A stretch of DNA of 24,996 bases from contig JAPEVC010000352.1 in the NCBI GenBank assembly GCA_027946555.1, positions 1 to 24,996 on the forward strand, written 5' to 3'. Positions 8,874 through 19,930 of the stretch are shown in pieces. The translations under genes and the position numbers were made by a program. Source of the DNA: Gnomoniopsis sp. IMI 355080. Taxonomy: Eukaryota > Ascomycota > Sordariomycetes > Diaporthales > Gnomoniaceae. Each line of letters begins with the position of its first letter. The first letter of the stretch is position 1. The notes under the pieces are model-generated. The model was not told the origin of the DNA. It searched no databases and saw only the letters and a list, made by a program, of their open reading frames with translations.

Positions 8874-11326
8874 AGAGAGAGGTGCGAGGGCAGAGGGTTG
8901 TTTGTATTGCTTCTCGGCGATACGAAGGGCGAGGCTGGATTGATGACCAGGTGGTAGCTGCAGCTCGAGGAAATTAGATCGTCGATGGTCGGTTTGAGAG
9001 TCGAACGGTGGCAGGAATGTGGATGGATGAACCACGAGCGAGGCCTAGGCGAGGCGCTTGGGCGAAAATTCCAAAGGATGTCGAAAATTTGGCTTATCGC
9101 TTATCGAGGGAAGTGGGTGAGTGACTGCTAGCAGGGATAGCCTAGTGTTCAGCTCCTTGCAAGCCCCCCTGCATCAGCCCCAAGTACCGTATTATCTAAG
9201 CATACGGGCTGGCCAAGCAAGGCTAAATCAACTAAGCCTGCTAAGCAATTCTCCTGATCTGTGCGGAGATTTATTCTGGCCATTCATCTAATCCCCGTCG
9301 AGCATCAAGATCTGCCAAGACCCTACGCATTGTTTCCAAAACACTTTCTTACGGCTGATCGACTCCCGTTCAGACGACTAATGAGCTGAAAACTTGACGA
9401 ACTCTATGAAAGACCGTTACAGAGAGCTTCAGGGACTACTAAGAGAGAGAGCGACTACTTGGTGTTTTCAAGGCCGAAGCAAAAAAACACGATACTACTG
9501 AATGAGGCCTGTTGAAACGAGCCTCAATAAGTACAGACACGTACGGAATAGTGCGTGTCCATGATGCAGGGAGGAGAGACTCAATTGTCAGGGTCAACTG
9601 TCCTCAGTAATCTACCTCATACAATGATCCCACTTATTCTCCGCCTGTAAGCACACCCTCCCACGTTGCCCGCGAACTTCGTTTCAGTACCCCGCGGGCA
9701 ATTCATGGGATTGACGCTCATTGGCCACTGCTCACGCGAGTACTCTTTTCTCTTTGCGATGGTCGATCAACCAACTTGGCATGTCTAGCATGTTACGTCT
9801 GCCTCTCCCCAATGCAGTTACCGACCATCTCTATCAAGTTCCTGGAATAGTAAAGCATCTCACCGGTTGCCCTGGAACGCACCTTGAAGCTCTCTATTTG
9901 CGGCCAGCAGACCTTGTTGCCATGGGTCAGGTTACGTCAACAAGTGTTGCGACTCTTCGCTTGTCCTCCGGCTCTCCCAAGTGCCGGATGGAATGGTAGG
10001 GTTCAGGAAATGAGACTCTACCTGTACCTTGGACTCCAGCGGGTGGTGATGATGAGAATTCATCCCAACACCGACGATATTCTCGGTTTCCTCTGATTGC
10101 TTCCTCTGTCCGCCGAGCTGCTCCGAGTGGTCGTACCTGAGCACGCCGCTAAACTCGCTACTTCGTCTCTTGTGCTTGCTGTATGGGCGAGATTAACTTC
10201 TAGATTGCCCCACAAAGTCGATTTGTGTTTTTACGGTTCCACCAAAGGGTTGCGTTCGCTCCCGCAACGGTACTACCTAGTCAACGCAGTGTCATTGGAC
10301 ACCATTGGCTACCACAGGACTCGGCCGCTTGTGGGGAGCGCTGAGCCGGTGTTAGACCATCTCATGTATACTATCGTGAACTGCATGGCGCCAGGTCCAG
10401 CTACGGCACAAGGTCCAAGTACGGAATGGGCTCGCGCCATGACCTATGAATAGTGCCTTAACCGACTGACAAGTGTCTGCGTCGTGACGAATATCACGCT
10501 AGGCCTAGCCGCCACGGCACAACCAAGACAATCCTTGGAAACATCTTCCGCGTGGGAGAGACGTCCCTGGCAGGGGTGCAAGAATGTCGGGCAATTTGCC
10601 TCGTCCAAGCCGTCCTCCTTCCATTTAATAAGGTCCCTGGATGTCGACATGCTTTGGTAGGTTATGATGTTCCATAATGTGCTTGATCGACCGATGATTG
10701 CTTGGTGCATCTTCATACTGTTCATTCAAATATAGATCATAGACAGCCCAGTGTTATTACCTAGACTATCACATCTTCAAGCTTTCTGCCAAGCATATCC
10801 TCTTTTTCTCTTTTCTGATCAATTCTCTTTCTCCATCTATCTCTCTGCAAGCTCTTGCTGCACGTCCACTCGTTTGGGAAGCGAAATATATCCGGCTGAC
10901 AAGCCACGAATCGACCGGGCACTACGTCTACGACGGCAACTCTCCTTGAGATTAGTGGTGGAAGTGAAAAGTGGATACCACATATACCAATTCTGCATTG
11001 TGCCGTGAGCCATCTTGGGAATTGAGTCGTCACAGGGTTACAGTTACACGAGACTTGGCCTGTGGCGTACAACACCACCATCGCGAACTTTTGTGGCCGA
11101 CCAAGGGGGATATCGCAGGCGACGTTTGGAAGCACACAAAGCTTCACGAGGCGAGTGCAGAGATTTTGAACATACCGCTTTGGTTGACCTCGTGGTACCG
11201 TCACCAACGCCCTTCGTGGCATATAAAGGAGAAGAGGAATGTACTGAGGTGTGGTCTGTGAATTTTGGGAGAAAGTAGTCTCCGTACTGTCTTTACGGTT
11301 CATTTTCAACTCGTCTTACTCTGACC
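8874..11326. other. Divergent intergenic region with no convincing gene
   Basis: About 2.45 kb between the start codons of NOB1 (minus) and the NRPS-like gene (plus). Frames at 9721-9999 and 10097-10453 (plus) and 10761-11309 (minus) show no recognisable domain and no plausible way of joining into a larger protein. A perfect 12-bp palindrome, GCTAGGCCTAGC, lies at 10498-10509. The final 100 bp hold the TATA element of the NRPS-like gene. Confidence 0.5.
11222..11228 (+). promoter_or_regulatory. Probable TATA box of the NRPS-like gene
   Basis: TATAAAG in the context GGCATATAAAGG, 98 bp upstream of the ATG at 11327 and followed by a pyrimidine-rich stretch just before the start codon. This is a normal core-promoter layout for a fungal gene; the call rests on sequence and position only. 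Confidence 0.55.
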
Positions 11327-14300
11327 ATGTCCAACTCGACACTGCCAGATCTTGGCGAGCTCGCCCAGGGACTCATCGCAACACAGATGACCCCCAAGGA
11401 GTCCTGGAAGGCCCTACAACTTTTATCAGTCTCATTGGAACAGAATCAGACGTCCTGGCCGACGCTTGACCTCATCCGGTGCCATTCGAAACTGAGTCGT
11501 TCCATCCGCGAGGCCAATCCCTTTGGTGACTCGAACGAATCAGATGATCTGGTAGAAGATACCTCCCGCAGGATCAAGGGGACGTATCAATCGCTTGCCG
11601 AGTTCATACCAAAAAAGTCGGATCCGGCACTTTTCACAACGAAGATTGAGAGATACCTCACACACGAGTATGTACGCAGATTCGTCCACGAATTTTCGGT
11701 GCCAGTCGAGGCAGAAGCGGGTCGCAAGCCTGTGGTCTCGATTGCTCTTCCGAATGGACCTTTACTCGCTGCGGTATGCATCGCAGTCACGGCTCACTAC
11801 ACGGCAGCGCCCATCAACCCTGCGGCAGGCGCACAACAGTTTCAGGCCGATGTGTTGCAAGCTGGAGCAAAATGCATATTGACCACACGGGAGGATTACT
11901 CCAAGCTTGAGTTGGAGGATAGTTGGACACGTGAGAACAATATCAGTGTCCTGCTTGTTGAGCTGACGAACGACATGACGATATCAATTATGACACCCGC
12001 TGGTGCACCTGTGTCGCCCTCAACATCAGCACCTCCCAATGCTGCTGACGACATCGCCTTGATTCTCTTCACCAGCGGCACGTCGGGCAAGAAGAAGGTG
12101 GTTCCGATAACAACTCATTCAATTGTGGCGGGTGTGGCCTTTGTCATTGAGTCTTGGGCACTGACTTCTGAGGACGTGTGTTTGAACATGATGCCTCTGT
12201 ACCATGTGTAAGTCGTCGCGTGTTTGGTCGGGGTTCCCGGCGTTAATGACATTGGATGTGCTGACGTTTCCGAAGGGGTGGTTTGATTCGAAACATTTTC
12301 GCGCCCATTTTCTCGGGCGGCGCTACTATTTGCTGCCCAGCCTTTGACCCTAACTCATTTTGGGACATGGTCGACACGACCCTCCCCACCTGGTACTATG
12401 CATCACCATCGATGCACTCTCTGATATTAGAGGAGTCCGTACACAGAGCCGAAGCATTACGCAAGAGCAAAATACGACTTGTTTGTAATGCTGCTGGTGG
12501 TCTACTGCCCTCTCTAGCAGTTCAACTCCGCGATACCTTTAACTCTGTGGTCTTGCCGAGTTATGGCATGACAGAATGTATGCCCATCTCCACCCCCCCT
12601 GTGGACTACAAGCTAGACCGGCCTGGAACATCTGGCATCAGCACAGGCCCCGAACTTGGTATTTTTGACGGAGACTTCAACAAGAGTCCGTCGGGCACTG
12701 TTGGGCACATTTGCGTTCGCGGTGAGCCTTTGTTCCCTGGGTATCTCCAACCTGACGGATCGATCGATCGATCAGCGCTGAACGAGGATGGCTGGTTCGA
12801 TACCGGTGACATGGGCTATATGGACGAAGATGGCTACCTGTACATCACGGGTCGCAGCAAGGAGGTTATCAATCGGGGAGGCGAGCTGATCTCACCCTTT
12901 GAGGTTGAGAATGCGATAGTCTCAGCAGCGTTGAAGCCCGAGTCGCCCCTGCATGGTCGAGTCACGCAGGCGCTGGCTTTCTCAGTTCAGCACGACGTAC
13001 TGCAAGAAGTAGTCGGTGTCGTCCTCGTGGTGCCTTCTGGCGTTCCACGGCCGGATCTGCGCCTTCTCCAGAGCGCACTAAGAGCATCACTCCAGCAAGC
13101 CAAATGGCCATCACTAATTGTCTACATGAGTGATCTCCCGAAGAAGAACAACAAGGTTATGAGGATCAAGCTATCTGAGCGTCTCGGCCTCCCTCAACTC
13201 ACTGACGACACCGCCTACATCTCGCGGCATTGGGAAGCCGACTGTCCCGCAGCAGACACTGACTTGTCTGTTCCAATCTTATGCAAGCCTTGCAGCGTCA
13301 ACCTCAGCCTAATTTGGAAAGAAATCGCTCTTGTCTTGCCACAAGGCCGATCCTTCTGCATACGCATGAGTTCAAAGGACAGAGTTATCCGTGTCATTTT
13401 CGCCAAGTCAAGTCCAGAGGAACCTCCCCTAGAAGACTCACTGGTAGATCATGTCAAGTCGGAGCTAACTGGCAGTCTGCCGGGCTACATGATTCCAGCA
13501 AAGATGCAAGCGATACAGGTTCCTCTGCCACTTGATAGCACCGGTCATGTCGATGACAAGTCCCTGCAAGCATACCTCACGGAGGTCGAAGCTTCAATGA
13601 CATCGGGAGATGGGTCCTCCACAGAGGCCAGGGTCGTCACCGCATTTGCTTCAGTGCTCAACATCAGCGCTTCTGATATCCCGGTGGACGCAGACTTCTT
13701 TGATCTTGGCGGCGACTCGCTGAAAGCAGGCAAGCTGCTATCGGCACTCAGAGGCGACTTCAGCATCCACATCCCCATTGATGTGATTTTCCAGCACGGC
13801 TCACCACAAGCTCTGGCAGCGTTCATCAAGGAGCGAGTCCCTGAGGGTAGCACGCCACAAGATGAGGAGACATTTATCGCTGAGGGCTGCGAGGAGACAT
13901 ATGACTCGACACGGTGGTGGCTAATGGGCATTCAACTGTTGCCAATGGTGGTCTTCTACCCTATGCGCCGCGCTTATCAATGGACGGTGTTCATGATGTT
14001 CCTGGCCTTCACCCAGTCTTGGGAGACAACTTTTTCCGTCCCTGGTCGTTTCCTCAACCTCTCTATTGCTATTCTTGTCGCTCGCATTCTTACCAAAGCC
14101 TTGGTCCCTTGGCTCGGCATTGCTGCGAAATGGGTTCTGATCGGTCGCTACAAGGAGGGCCTCTACCCCATGTGGGGCTCTTACCACACGCGATGGTGGC
14201 TGGTACAGAAGATTGTTGACATCACGGGCCGCGGTCTCTTTGCACAGACGGACTACACAAATAGCTTGTACTTGCGCCTCATGGGCGCCAAAATCGGCAA

Positions 14301-16503
14301 GAACGTCAAGATGCGCGGCTGCTCCACCGGCGAGTGGGACTTGATCGAAATCGAGGACAACGCCATCCTCGAGCGTTGCACCCTCCGTCCATTCGCGGGT
14401 GAGCGCAACACCACCATGTACCTGGGTCGCATTCGTGTCGGACGTAATGCGACTGTCGGCATGTCGAGTATTGTGGCGCCTGGTACGTACGTGCCTGAGG
14501 GCGTGTGTATCGGTGCCAACTCCTCGAGCTGGGAGAAGGACGACGCCGATGAGTCTAATCGCGATCTCTTGCTGTCGAGCATTCCGGGTGCACACTGGGC
14601 GCTGGATTGGCTGATTACCAAGCCGCTGGCGACGATCGGGTGGATCATCTCGCTGATTCCATGGTTCCTTGGGCTGCTCGGTCTGGTCATTTCGGAGCCT
14701 ATCGACACCGAGACGCCTGTGTACAGTATCCGTAAGTATCTGAAGGAGTTTCTTTTGCAAATGTCTGTTTGGAATTATCGCTGACTCGGAATTGCAGTTC
14801 AATGGTTCGCTGGATCAAGGCGTGTCGGCTTCCACTATCTGGCACTTGTCCTTCGTATCGCTGTCAGCCCCTTCATCTTGTTTGGCTTTACGCTGCTGAT
14901 GAAGTGGATTATGGACGCGCTGTTTGGGGAGCAAAAGCCCGGTCCAGCCAAGGGCAGAGGTCAGATTGCGACGTGGCGCATGTCATTCATCAAGTCCTTG
15001 TACTCGGCTAAGAGACTGCATGAAATGACAGAGCTCATGGGCCAGCACTACGAGGGTACCTCCATTGCGATCCGTCTACTGGGCGGCCGTGTCGGAAGGC
15101 GCGTCTACTGGCCCGGTACTGGCCCCTCCATTGGCGACTATCACCTCCTCAACATTGGCAATGACGTTGTATTTGGATCGCGAGCGCACCTAGTGACTTC
15201 TGATGGTCTTGGCTCGGAGCCGATCAAGGTGGGAGACCGGGCTATGATTGCTGACCGCGTCACTCTTCTTCCCGGTGTCCAGGTTGGCGAGAAGACCACC
15301 ATGGGCTCTGGCGCTCTGACCCGGCGGAATAAGTACTACGCTGATGGCGGTACTTATGTCGGCTCCAAGAACGGCGATGCTGTGTGCCTCAGCACTGGCT
15401 CCAGCACGAGTTCCTCGCGCAAGCAAGCGAGACAATTGGAGAAACGCTTCTCCGGGTGGTCTGAAAAGGACATTGAGGCTTACACCTCAAAGTACTCGAA
15501 GTACTCGCCCGATGTTTCCGTTTCGGGGCTCAAGAACCAAGAAGACAGCACTGCCGGTGATCTCAACCCGGACGACGCCTCCCCGTTTGGTCGCGCATTT
15601 TATTTGAAGCAAGCACCGTTCAAAGTCTACAGTCTCTCCACTATTATCATGTACTCAGCCGCCATCACCGTCTTCACCGGCTTTTACTGGAATATCCCGT
15701 CCATCTCCGCGATTCAAATAGTGGCCCTTATCTTCCGCAACCACCACGATATCCTTGGGCGCGATAAATGGTATGACCCTGTGATGCTATACATTCTCTT
15801 TTTCGTCCTCATCTCCTTCCTCGCCACCTTACAAGCCGTCCTCGCCCTTGCCGCCGTCATCGGTGCGAAATGGCACCTCCTCGGCCGCCGTCAACCCGGC
15901 AATTACGACTGGGACAAGTCACCCTACTGCCAAAACTGGCAGCTCTACCTCACCATCGAGAAGCTAAGGCGGTACTGTTACCGTGGACACGGTGTCCTGG
16001 GCATGCTGACCGGCACACACTGGCTGGTGTTGTATTTCCGCGCGCTAGGCGGCACCGTTGGCGACAACTGTGCATTGTTTGCGAATGGACGCCCCAGTCT
16101 CATGTTCACGGAACCGGATCTCATTACGATCGGCGACCGCACTGTGATTGACGACGCGAGTGTGGTGGCACACATCAACACGCGCGGCAAGTTCGACTTG
16201 AACAGGCTGGAGATTGGGGAGAGGTGTGTCCTGCGCAGCGGGTCACGACTATTGAGCGGTGCGAGGATGGAGAGTGACAGTGCGTTGTTGGAGCACACGC
16301 TGGTAATGGGAGGCGACGTGGTGGAGAAGGGTTGGACGATGCAAGGGTGGCCAGCGGAGAGGTACTTGGGCCGGAGAGTCAGTATTGATGCGCAGGATAC
16401 TCAGGAAGAGACCGAGACTGAGTGGCGAGCCAGCGCGGCGAGCAGTGTTACAGATGTGTCGAGCAGTGTGGGAGAAGAGGTGATTGAGAAGATGACGGTA
16501 TAG
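11327..16503 (+). CDS. Single-module NRPS-like synthetase with Pls-type membrane and hexapeptide domains, 1,680 aa
   Basis: Exons are 11327-12207, 12276-14731 and 14798-16503. Introns 12208-12275 (68 bp) and 14732-14797 (66 bp) both start GTAAGT and have CTGAC branch points. Adenylation core: FTSGTSGKKK (248-257), YHVGG across intron 1, YGMTE (390-394), DTGD (469-472), GRSKEVINRGGE (486-497) and Lys587. A second adenylation-type C-terminal piece follows, with LPGYMIP (695-701) and His718 where Lys is usual. The carrier domain has LGGDSL with the phosphopantetheine Ser775. Then come about six membrane helices (near 843-875, 887-918, 1067-1101, 1126-1156, 1390-1425, 1441-1474) and three left-handed beta-helix domains (about 958-1042, 1206-1288, 1528-1629). 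This order is known from Streptomyces epsilon-poly-L-lysine synthetase Pls, where the C-terminal domains join monomers without release. I infer a membrane-bound homopolymer or amide-forming enzyme; the monomer is unknown, and the adenylation domain looks more like Pcs60/4CL acyl-CoA ligases. There is no thioesterase, reductase or standard condensation domain. Confidence 0.88.
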
Positions 16504-18925
16504 ATCTAAGATGGGCAGTTGAATCTTTGATGCAGGATATTTAGGTAATGGGATGTTGGGTGAAGGTGAGTTTTAAGTACCTAAGTATGTATTGGTCTGC
16601 GCAGTCGCGAAGTGGGTGCTACTACTCTTGACGAGACAGGCAGACACATTATGAGCTACGGATGGGTGGAACAAGGAAGGCTACGCAAATAGATGCGAGC
16701 ACTATGGGTACCGGCGTTTTTGTTATTTATTTACCACACATGGTGATACTCTAGATATTTCCCTGCCATAAAGCTAGGGAGTGGTGTACGACTTTCTCCT
16801 GAGGTCCTGTTGCTGGTCACCGCTGGACGAAATAAAATGTAAATATGTCTCTTTCATTAGTGTGTCAAAGAGAATTCACCGCCTCTGAGAGGTATCTGAA
16901 CTAATCTGACTTGGCACATGTGTATCCGATGCCGTACAAAGGAATACGCCTCCTTAATGGGTCTTCTTGCAGTAACTTGCTTGACAGTGTCCTCGCTCAT
17001 TGTCAATGTGGTGGTGTATCGTCCTAGCTGACAAGTCATGTGTTTGTGTTGCGGAATAGCGTCTCAATATGCCTGGCCCTCTTGTTGCCAACCAACCGCT
17101 GGAGTTGCAATACACGGGGTAATAATTAATCCAAATACTAATGCCTCAAGCTGCTCCTGGAGCTTCTATTCTGGCAAATACACGGCTGCGTATTGCACAA
17201 TTCTGAAGATCGTAATATATTTTGAACATTTTGTACATCTTGGTCTTGTTGTTCCCAGGGTCATGTTCAGGCCATGGGCGCACATGAGTTCATGACCATT
17301 GGACCTTGGAAACTTGATCACAAGCGATATCCTTCCATTGTGCCTAACGAGTGATTACCATAGTAACACTGCAAGTTGCCACCCAGCCAACTAAAGCGCG
17401 GCTGGCAATAATCTGTTTTGGACTATCTCATTCGCTTTGCTGTCCCCGACGATCTCCTCTATACCAATAGCGAAAAATCTTGACTGTTCCCATGATGATC
17501 ACAGAAGCTTCTCGATCCTTCGCCTCGACACTCAGGCGGCTGGCAGGCGGCTCAGAGCTGCCCAGACAGACATAATCTCGGCGTACTCCTAGCCGACTGG
17601 AATGCATGCTTTACGCTACGCCTCAATCATGGCGCCGTCTTTGAAACGGAGGGGTCCGCATTCCGGCGCGTCCGAATGAGCAGAAACTAAGTCAGCTAGT
17701 GCACACTAAGACTGTTGCGCGGGAAACACGTTTTCTTTATCAGCGTCCAACGGTTGGAATACAGGTGCTGCTGCTGGTTGTGAGATACGAAAGGAGTGGG
17801 ATGTCGACACTCTGGGTGACCACCCAGGCTATGTTTCTGTTTTCTACGATTTTGATCATGAACTTTCGTTCAAGACCCTCACCTCACGTACCCAAGGTCT
17901 CATGAGCCAGGACGCGGCAACCGATTTGCCACATGGAGCGGTTGCCAACACAATCGGAATGTGAATGACGGACGGGGCTTCGTCGGGCGGCAGGCGTTGC
18001 GGGAGTGGCCGTGTGGCTCTTACGAACACACATTTTCGGGTATGTCTGGGCGCCACCGCGCTGGGCTTAGGCTGGCGGGTAGTAAGCTCGCTAGCGGTGG
18101 AGCCTTCATTCCGCCGTTTGACTAGAAGCGAACAAGTTCATCAAGTTTGCAAATAACAAATTTATTCAAATAGTCGTAGGGGAGGGAGAAAAACTCTGAA
18201 CGACAGTGGAGTGTGAGCGATTTGGCAGGATAGTACTGTAAAGTCAGGTTTGAAGATGAGACGAACGTCTTCAAGGATATGGGGCCCACGAGTTCATAAT
18301 TCACCAGCGAAGAAAGCCTCGCCGCTTTCCACATAGTGATGCGAGTAAAGATGCTTGTTGGGTTTCTTGGTCTTTTCTTCGCTCAAAAAAATTATACCAA
18401 GGGGTGTAGTTGATGCATAAAGACATGACTAGAATAAATGATTCACAAAAGTCGAGCATGGACCAAATAATAGAATCACACAAGTAAATCATACCCTTAT
18501 AACAGGCCGCAGGTCATAGTTGGAACACACAATGTCATTTGAGTTCTTATGAGCAACAATTGATATCAATAAACACTAGACAAAAAAAGGTTTTCGGCTC
18601 CTGCCGGCTAAATATAATAAACCAGCCAACCAATGTAATTTGTACGCCTCAAGAGAAAACTTTGTATCGAGAAGTTGACAACGTGAACTCTCGCTCAGGA
18701 TGAGAAAATGTGGGGAGGCCTGGCTACGCGGACAGGCGTGCTAGATGGTATCAAGATGAGGGCCCCGACGACGTTGCGAGATAGTTGGATATCAAAAGAA
18801 GCTGTGCTTGTCCAAGACCCAAATGCAAGGTGGTTCCCCCTATCAGGCCGAACCACAAAAAAACCGAATTTCGCAGTCGAACCATCGGCTGGAAGAAAAA
18901 AGTCTATGCTGGCTCTGGAAAGAGC
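16504..18925. other. Intergenic region, no gene seen
   Basis: About 2.4 kb between the ends of two convergent genes. Open frames are below about 95 codons and unconvincing. The stretch 18130-18640 is visibly richer in A and T than its surroundings, which could mark decayed repeat DNA, but I see no terminal repeats or transposase remnants. Confidence 0.45.
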
Positions 18926-19930
18926 TTAGTTGTAGCCGAGGTTGATGTTGAGCTTCATGGTGCCATCGAGGTTGATGCCAATGCCGTCCAGAGCAGCCTC
19001 GGCGGCGCTGAAGGCGTTGGTGTAGGAAGACATGCCAGCGCCAATGGAAGAGCAAGTAGCGCCATCCTCAGTGCACACCTCAACACCATAGACAGTGCTG
19101 TCGCTGTCCTGAGCCATGATGGAGGAGGCATCAGCGGCAGACCAGGCCGTGGACACGTCGACGAAGGTGAACTCGGTCCAGGTACCCAGAATGGCCGAGT
19201 TGGAGTCGGTCAACAGACCGGTGCTGTCAGGGAAGCAAGAAGCCGCGCCCTGGGAACCGTCCGCGGCGGCGAGGTAGACAGTCTGGCCAGCGGACAGAGT
19301 GAAGGTGTAGTAGGAGTCGGTGCTGGTGTACCAACCGGCAATGGAGCCATCTGCGGTGGCCTTGTTCCAGTAGTAGCAGGTCATGTCCTCGGTAGCGTTG
19401 GAGAAGGCCATGGTGTTGTCGTACTTGGCAGCGAGATCCGCATCAGTGATGACGAAGAAGTTGCTGCCATAGCAGTCGCCGCCAACGTTGCCGACCTGGG
19501 CAATCTCGGCCTTGGTGGCACGAGAGGCGATACATGAGACATCGCCAAAGTCGGTGTAGGTGTCAATCAAGTAGCCGCTGGTGGTAGTCGTGCTGTCAGA
19601 GCTGGAGCTGGAGCTAGAGTCGCCTGTCGAGGCAGCAGTAGAAGCCGACTTGGTGGAGGTTGCGAGCGTGGTGGCAGCAACGTTGACGTTGACATTGACA
19701 GCGGCAGCCGGAGTGGTGGTGGGCGTGGCACTGGAGGTGGAGGCGGACGAGGTGGTGGCACCTCCGTAGTAGTCGCCCTCCTGCGTCCAGCAAACGTAGG
19801 AACCGTCGATGGTTGCGCAGATCTGGTCACCGTCGGCACGCTTGTGCTTGTGGGCGTGGGCGTGACCGTGGCCGGCGTGGGCAGAGGCGGCAGTGGCGCC
19901 CAAGAGGAGGAGAGATGCGAGACGAGCCAT
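18926..19930 (-). CDS. Asp f 4-like secreted protein, 334 aa
   Basis: This is a single-exon gene. The start at 19930 is in a good context (GAAATGGCT) and is followed directly by a signal peptide, residues 1-17 ending ASA. The open frame continues upstream to 20263, but those residues are not signal-like. Residues 18-31 are His-rich and end in Lys-Arg, a typical Kex2 cleavage site. A Cys-containing segment (ICATIDGSYVCW) follows, then a Ser/Thr/Ala-rich linker at about 55-118 that is probably O-glycosylated. The C-terminal domain resembles the fungal Asp f 4 allergen family: GNVGGDCYGSNFFV, YYWNKATADGSIAGWY, FTLSAGQTVYLA, GTWTEFTFVD, VYGVEVC, CSSIGAG, and AEAALDGIGINLDG near the end. The biochemical role of this family is not known to me; members are extracellular or wall-associated. 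Many codons end in C (reading the minus strand), suggesting strong expression. Confidence 0.85.
   Translation of the reverse strand: MARLASLLLLGATAASAHAGHGHAHAHKHKRADGDQICATIDGSYVCWTQEGDYYGGATTSSASTSSATPTTTPAAAVNVNVNVAATTLATSTKSASTAASTGDSSSSSSSDSTTTTSGYLIDTYTDFGDVSCIASRATKAEIAQVGNVGGDCYGSNFFVITDADLAAKYDNTMAFSNATEDMTCYYWNKATADGSIAGWYTSTDSYYTFTLSAGQTVYLAAADGSQGAASCFPDSTGLLTDSNSAILGTWTEFTFVDVSTAWSAADASSIMAQDSDSTVYGVEVCTEDGATCSSIGAGMSSYTNAFSAAEAALDGIGINLDGTMKLNINLGYN
19838..19879 (-). other. His-rich propeptide segment of the Asp f 4-like protein
   Basis: These codons give residues 18-31, a 14-residue piece with six His (alternating with Ala or Gly) closed by Lys-Arg. It lies between a predicted signal-peptidase site (ASA/H) and the dibasic site before ADGDQ, so it could be released as a free peptide with an N-terminal His. 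Confidence 0.6.

Noticed and set aside
9721..10453. Two successive plus-strand frames that might be a broken gene
   Set aside because: Neither part resembles a known family and no GT..AG junction joins them into a plausible protein.
10761..11309. 182-codon minus-strand frame upstream of the NRPS-like gene
   Set aside because: It covers that gene's promoter and TATA box, has no recognisable domain and no supporting start context.
13921..14802. 293-codon open frame on the minus strand
   Set aside because: It lies antisense to the NRPS-like gene and is explained by that gene's codon bias; it is Arg/His-rich with no domain.
18130..18640. A/T-richer stretch as a possible transposon relic
   Set aside because: No terminal inverted repeats, target duplication or transposase-like frame could be found.
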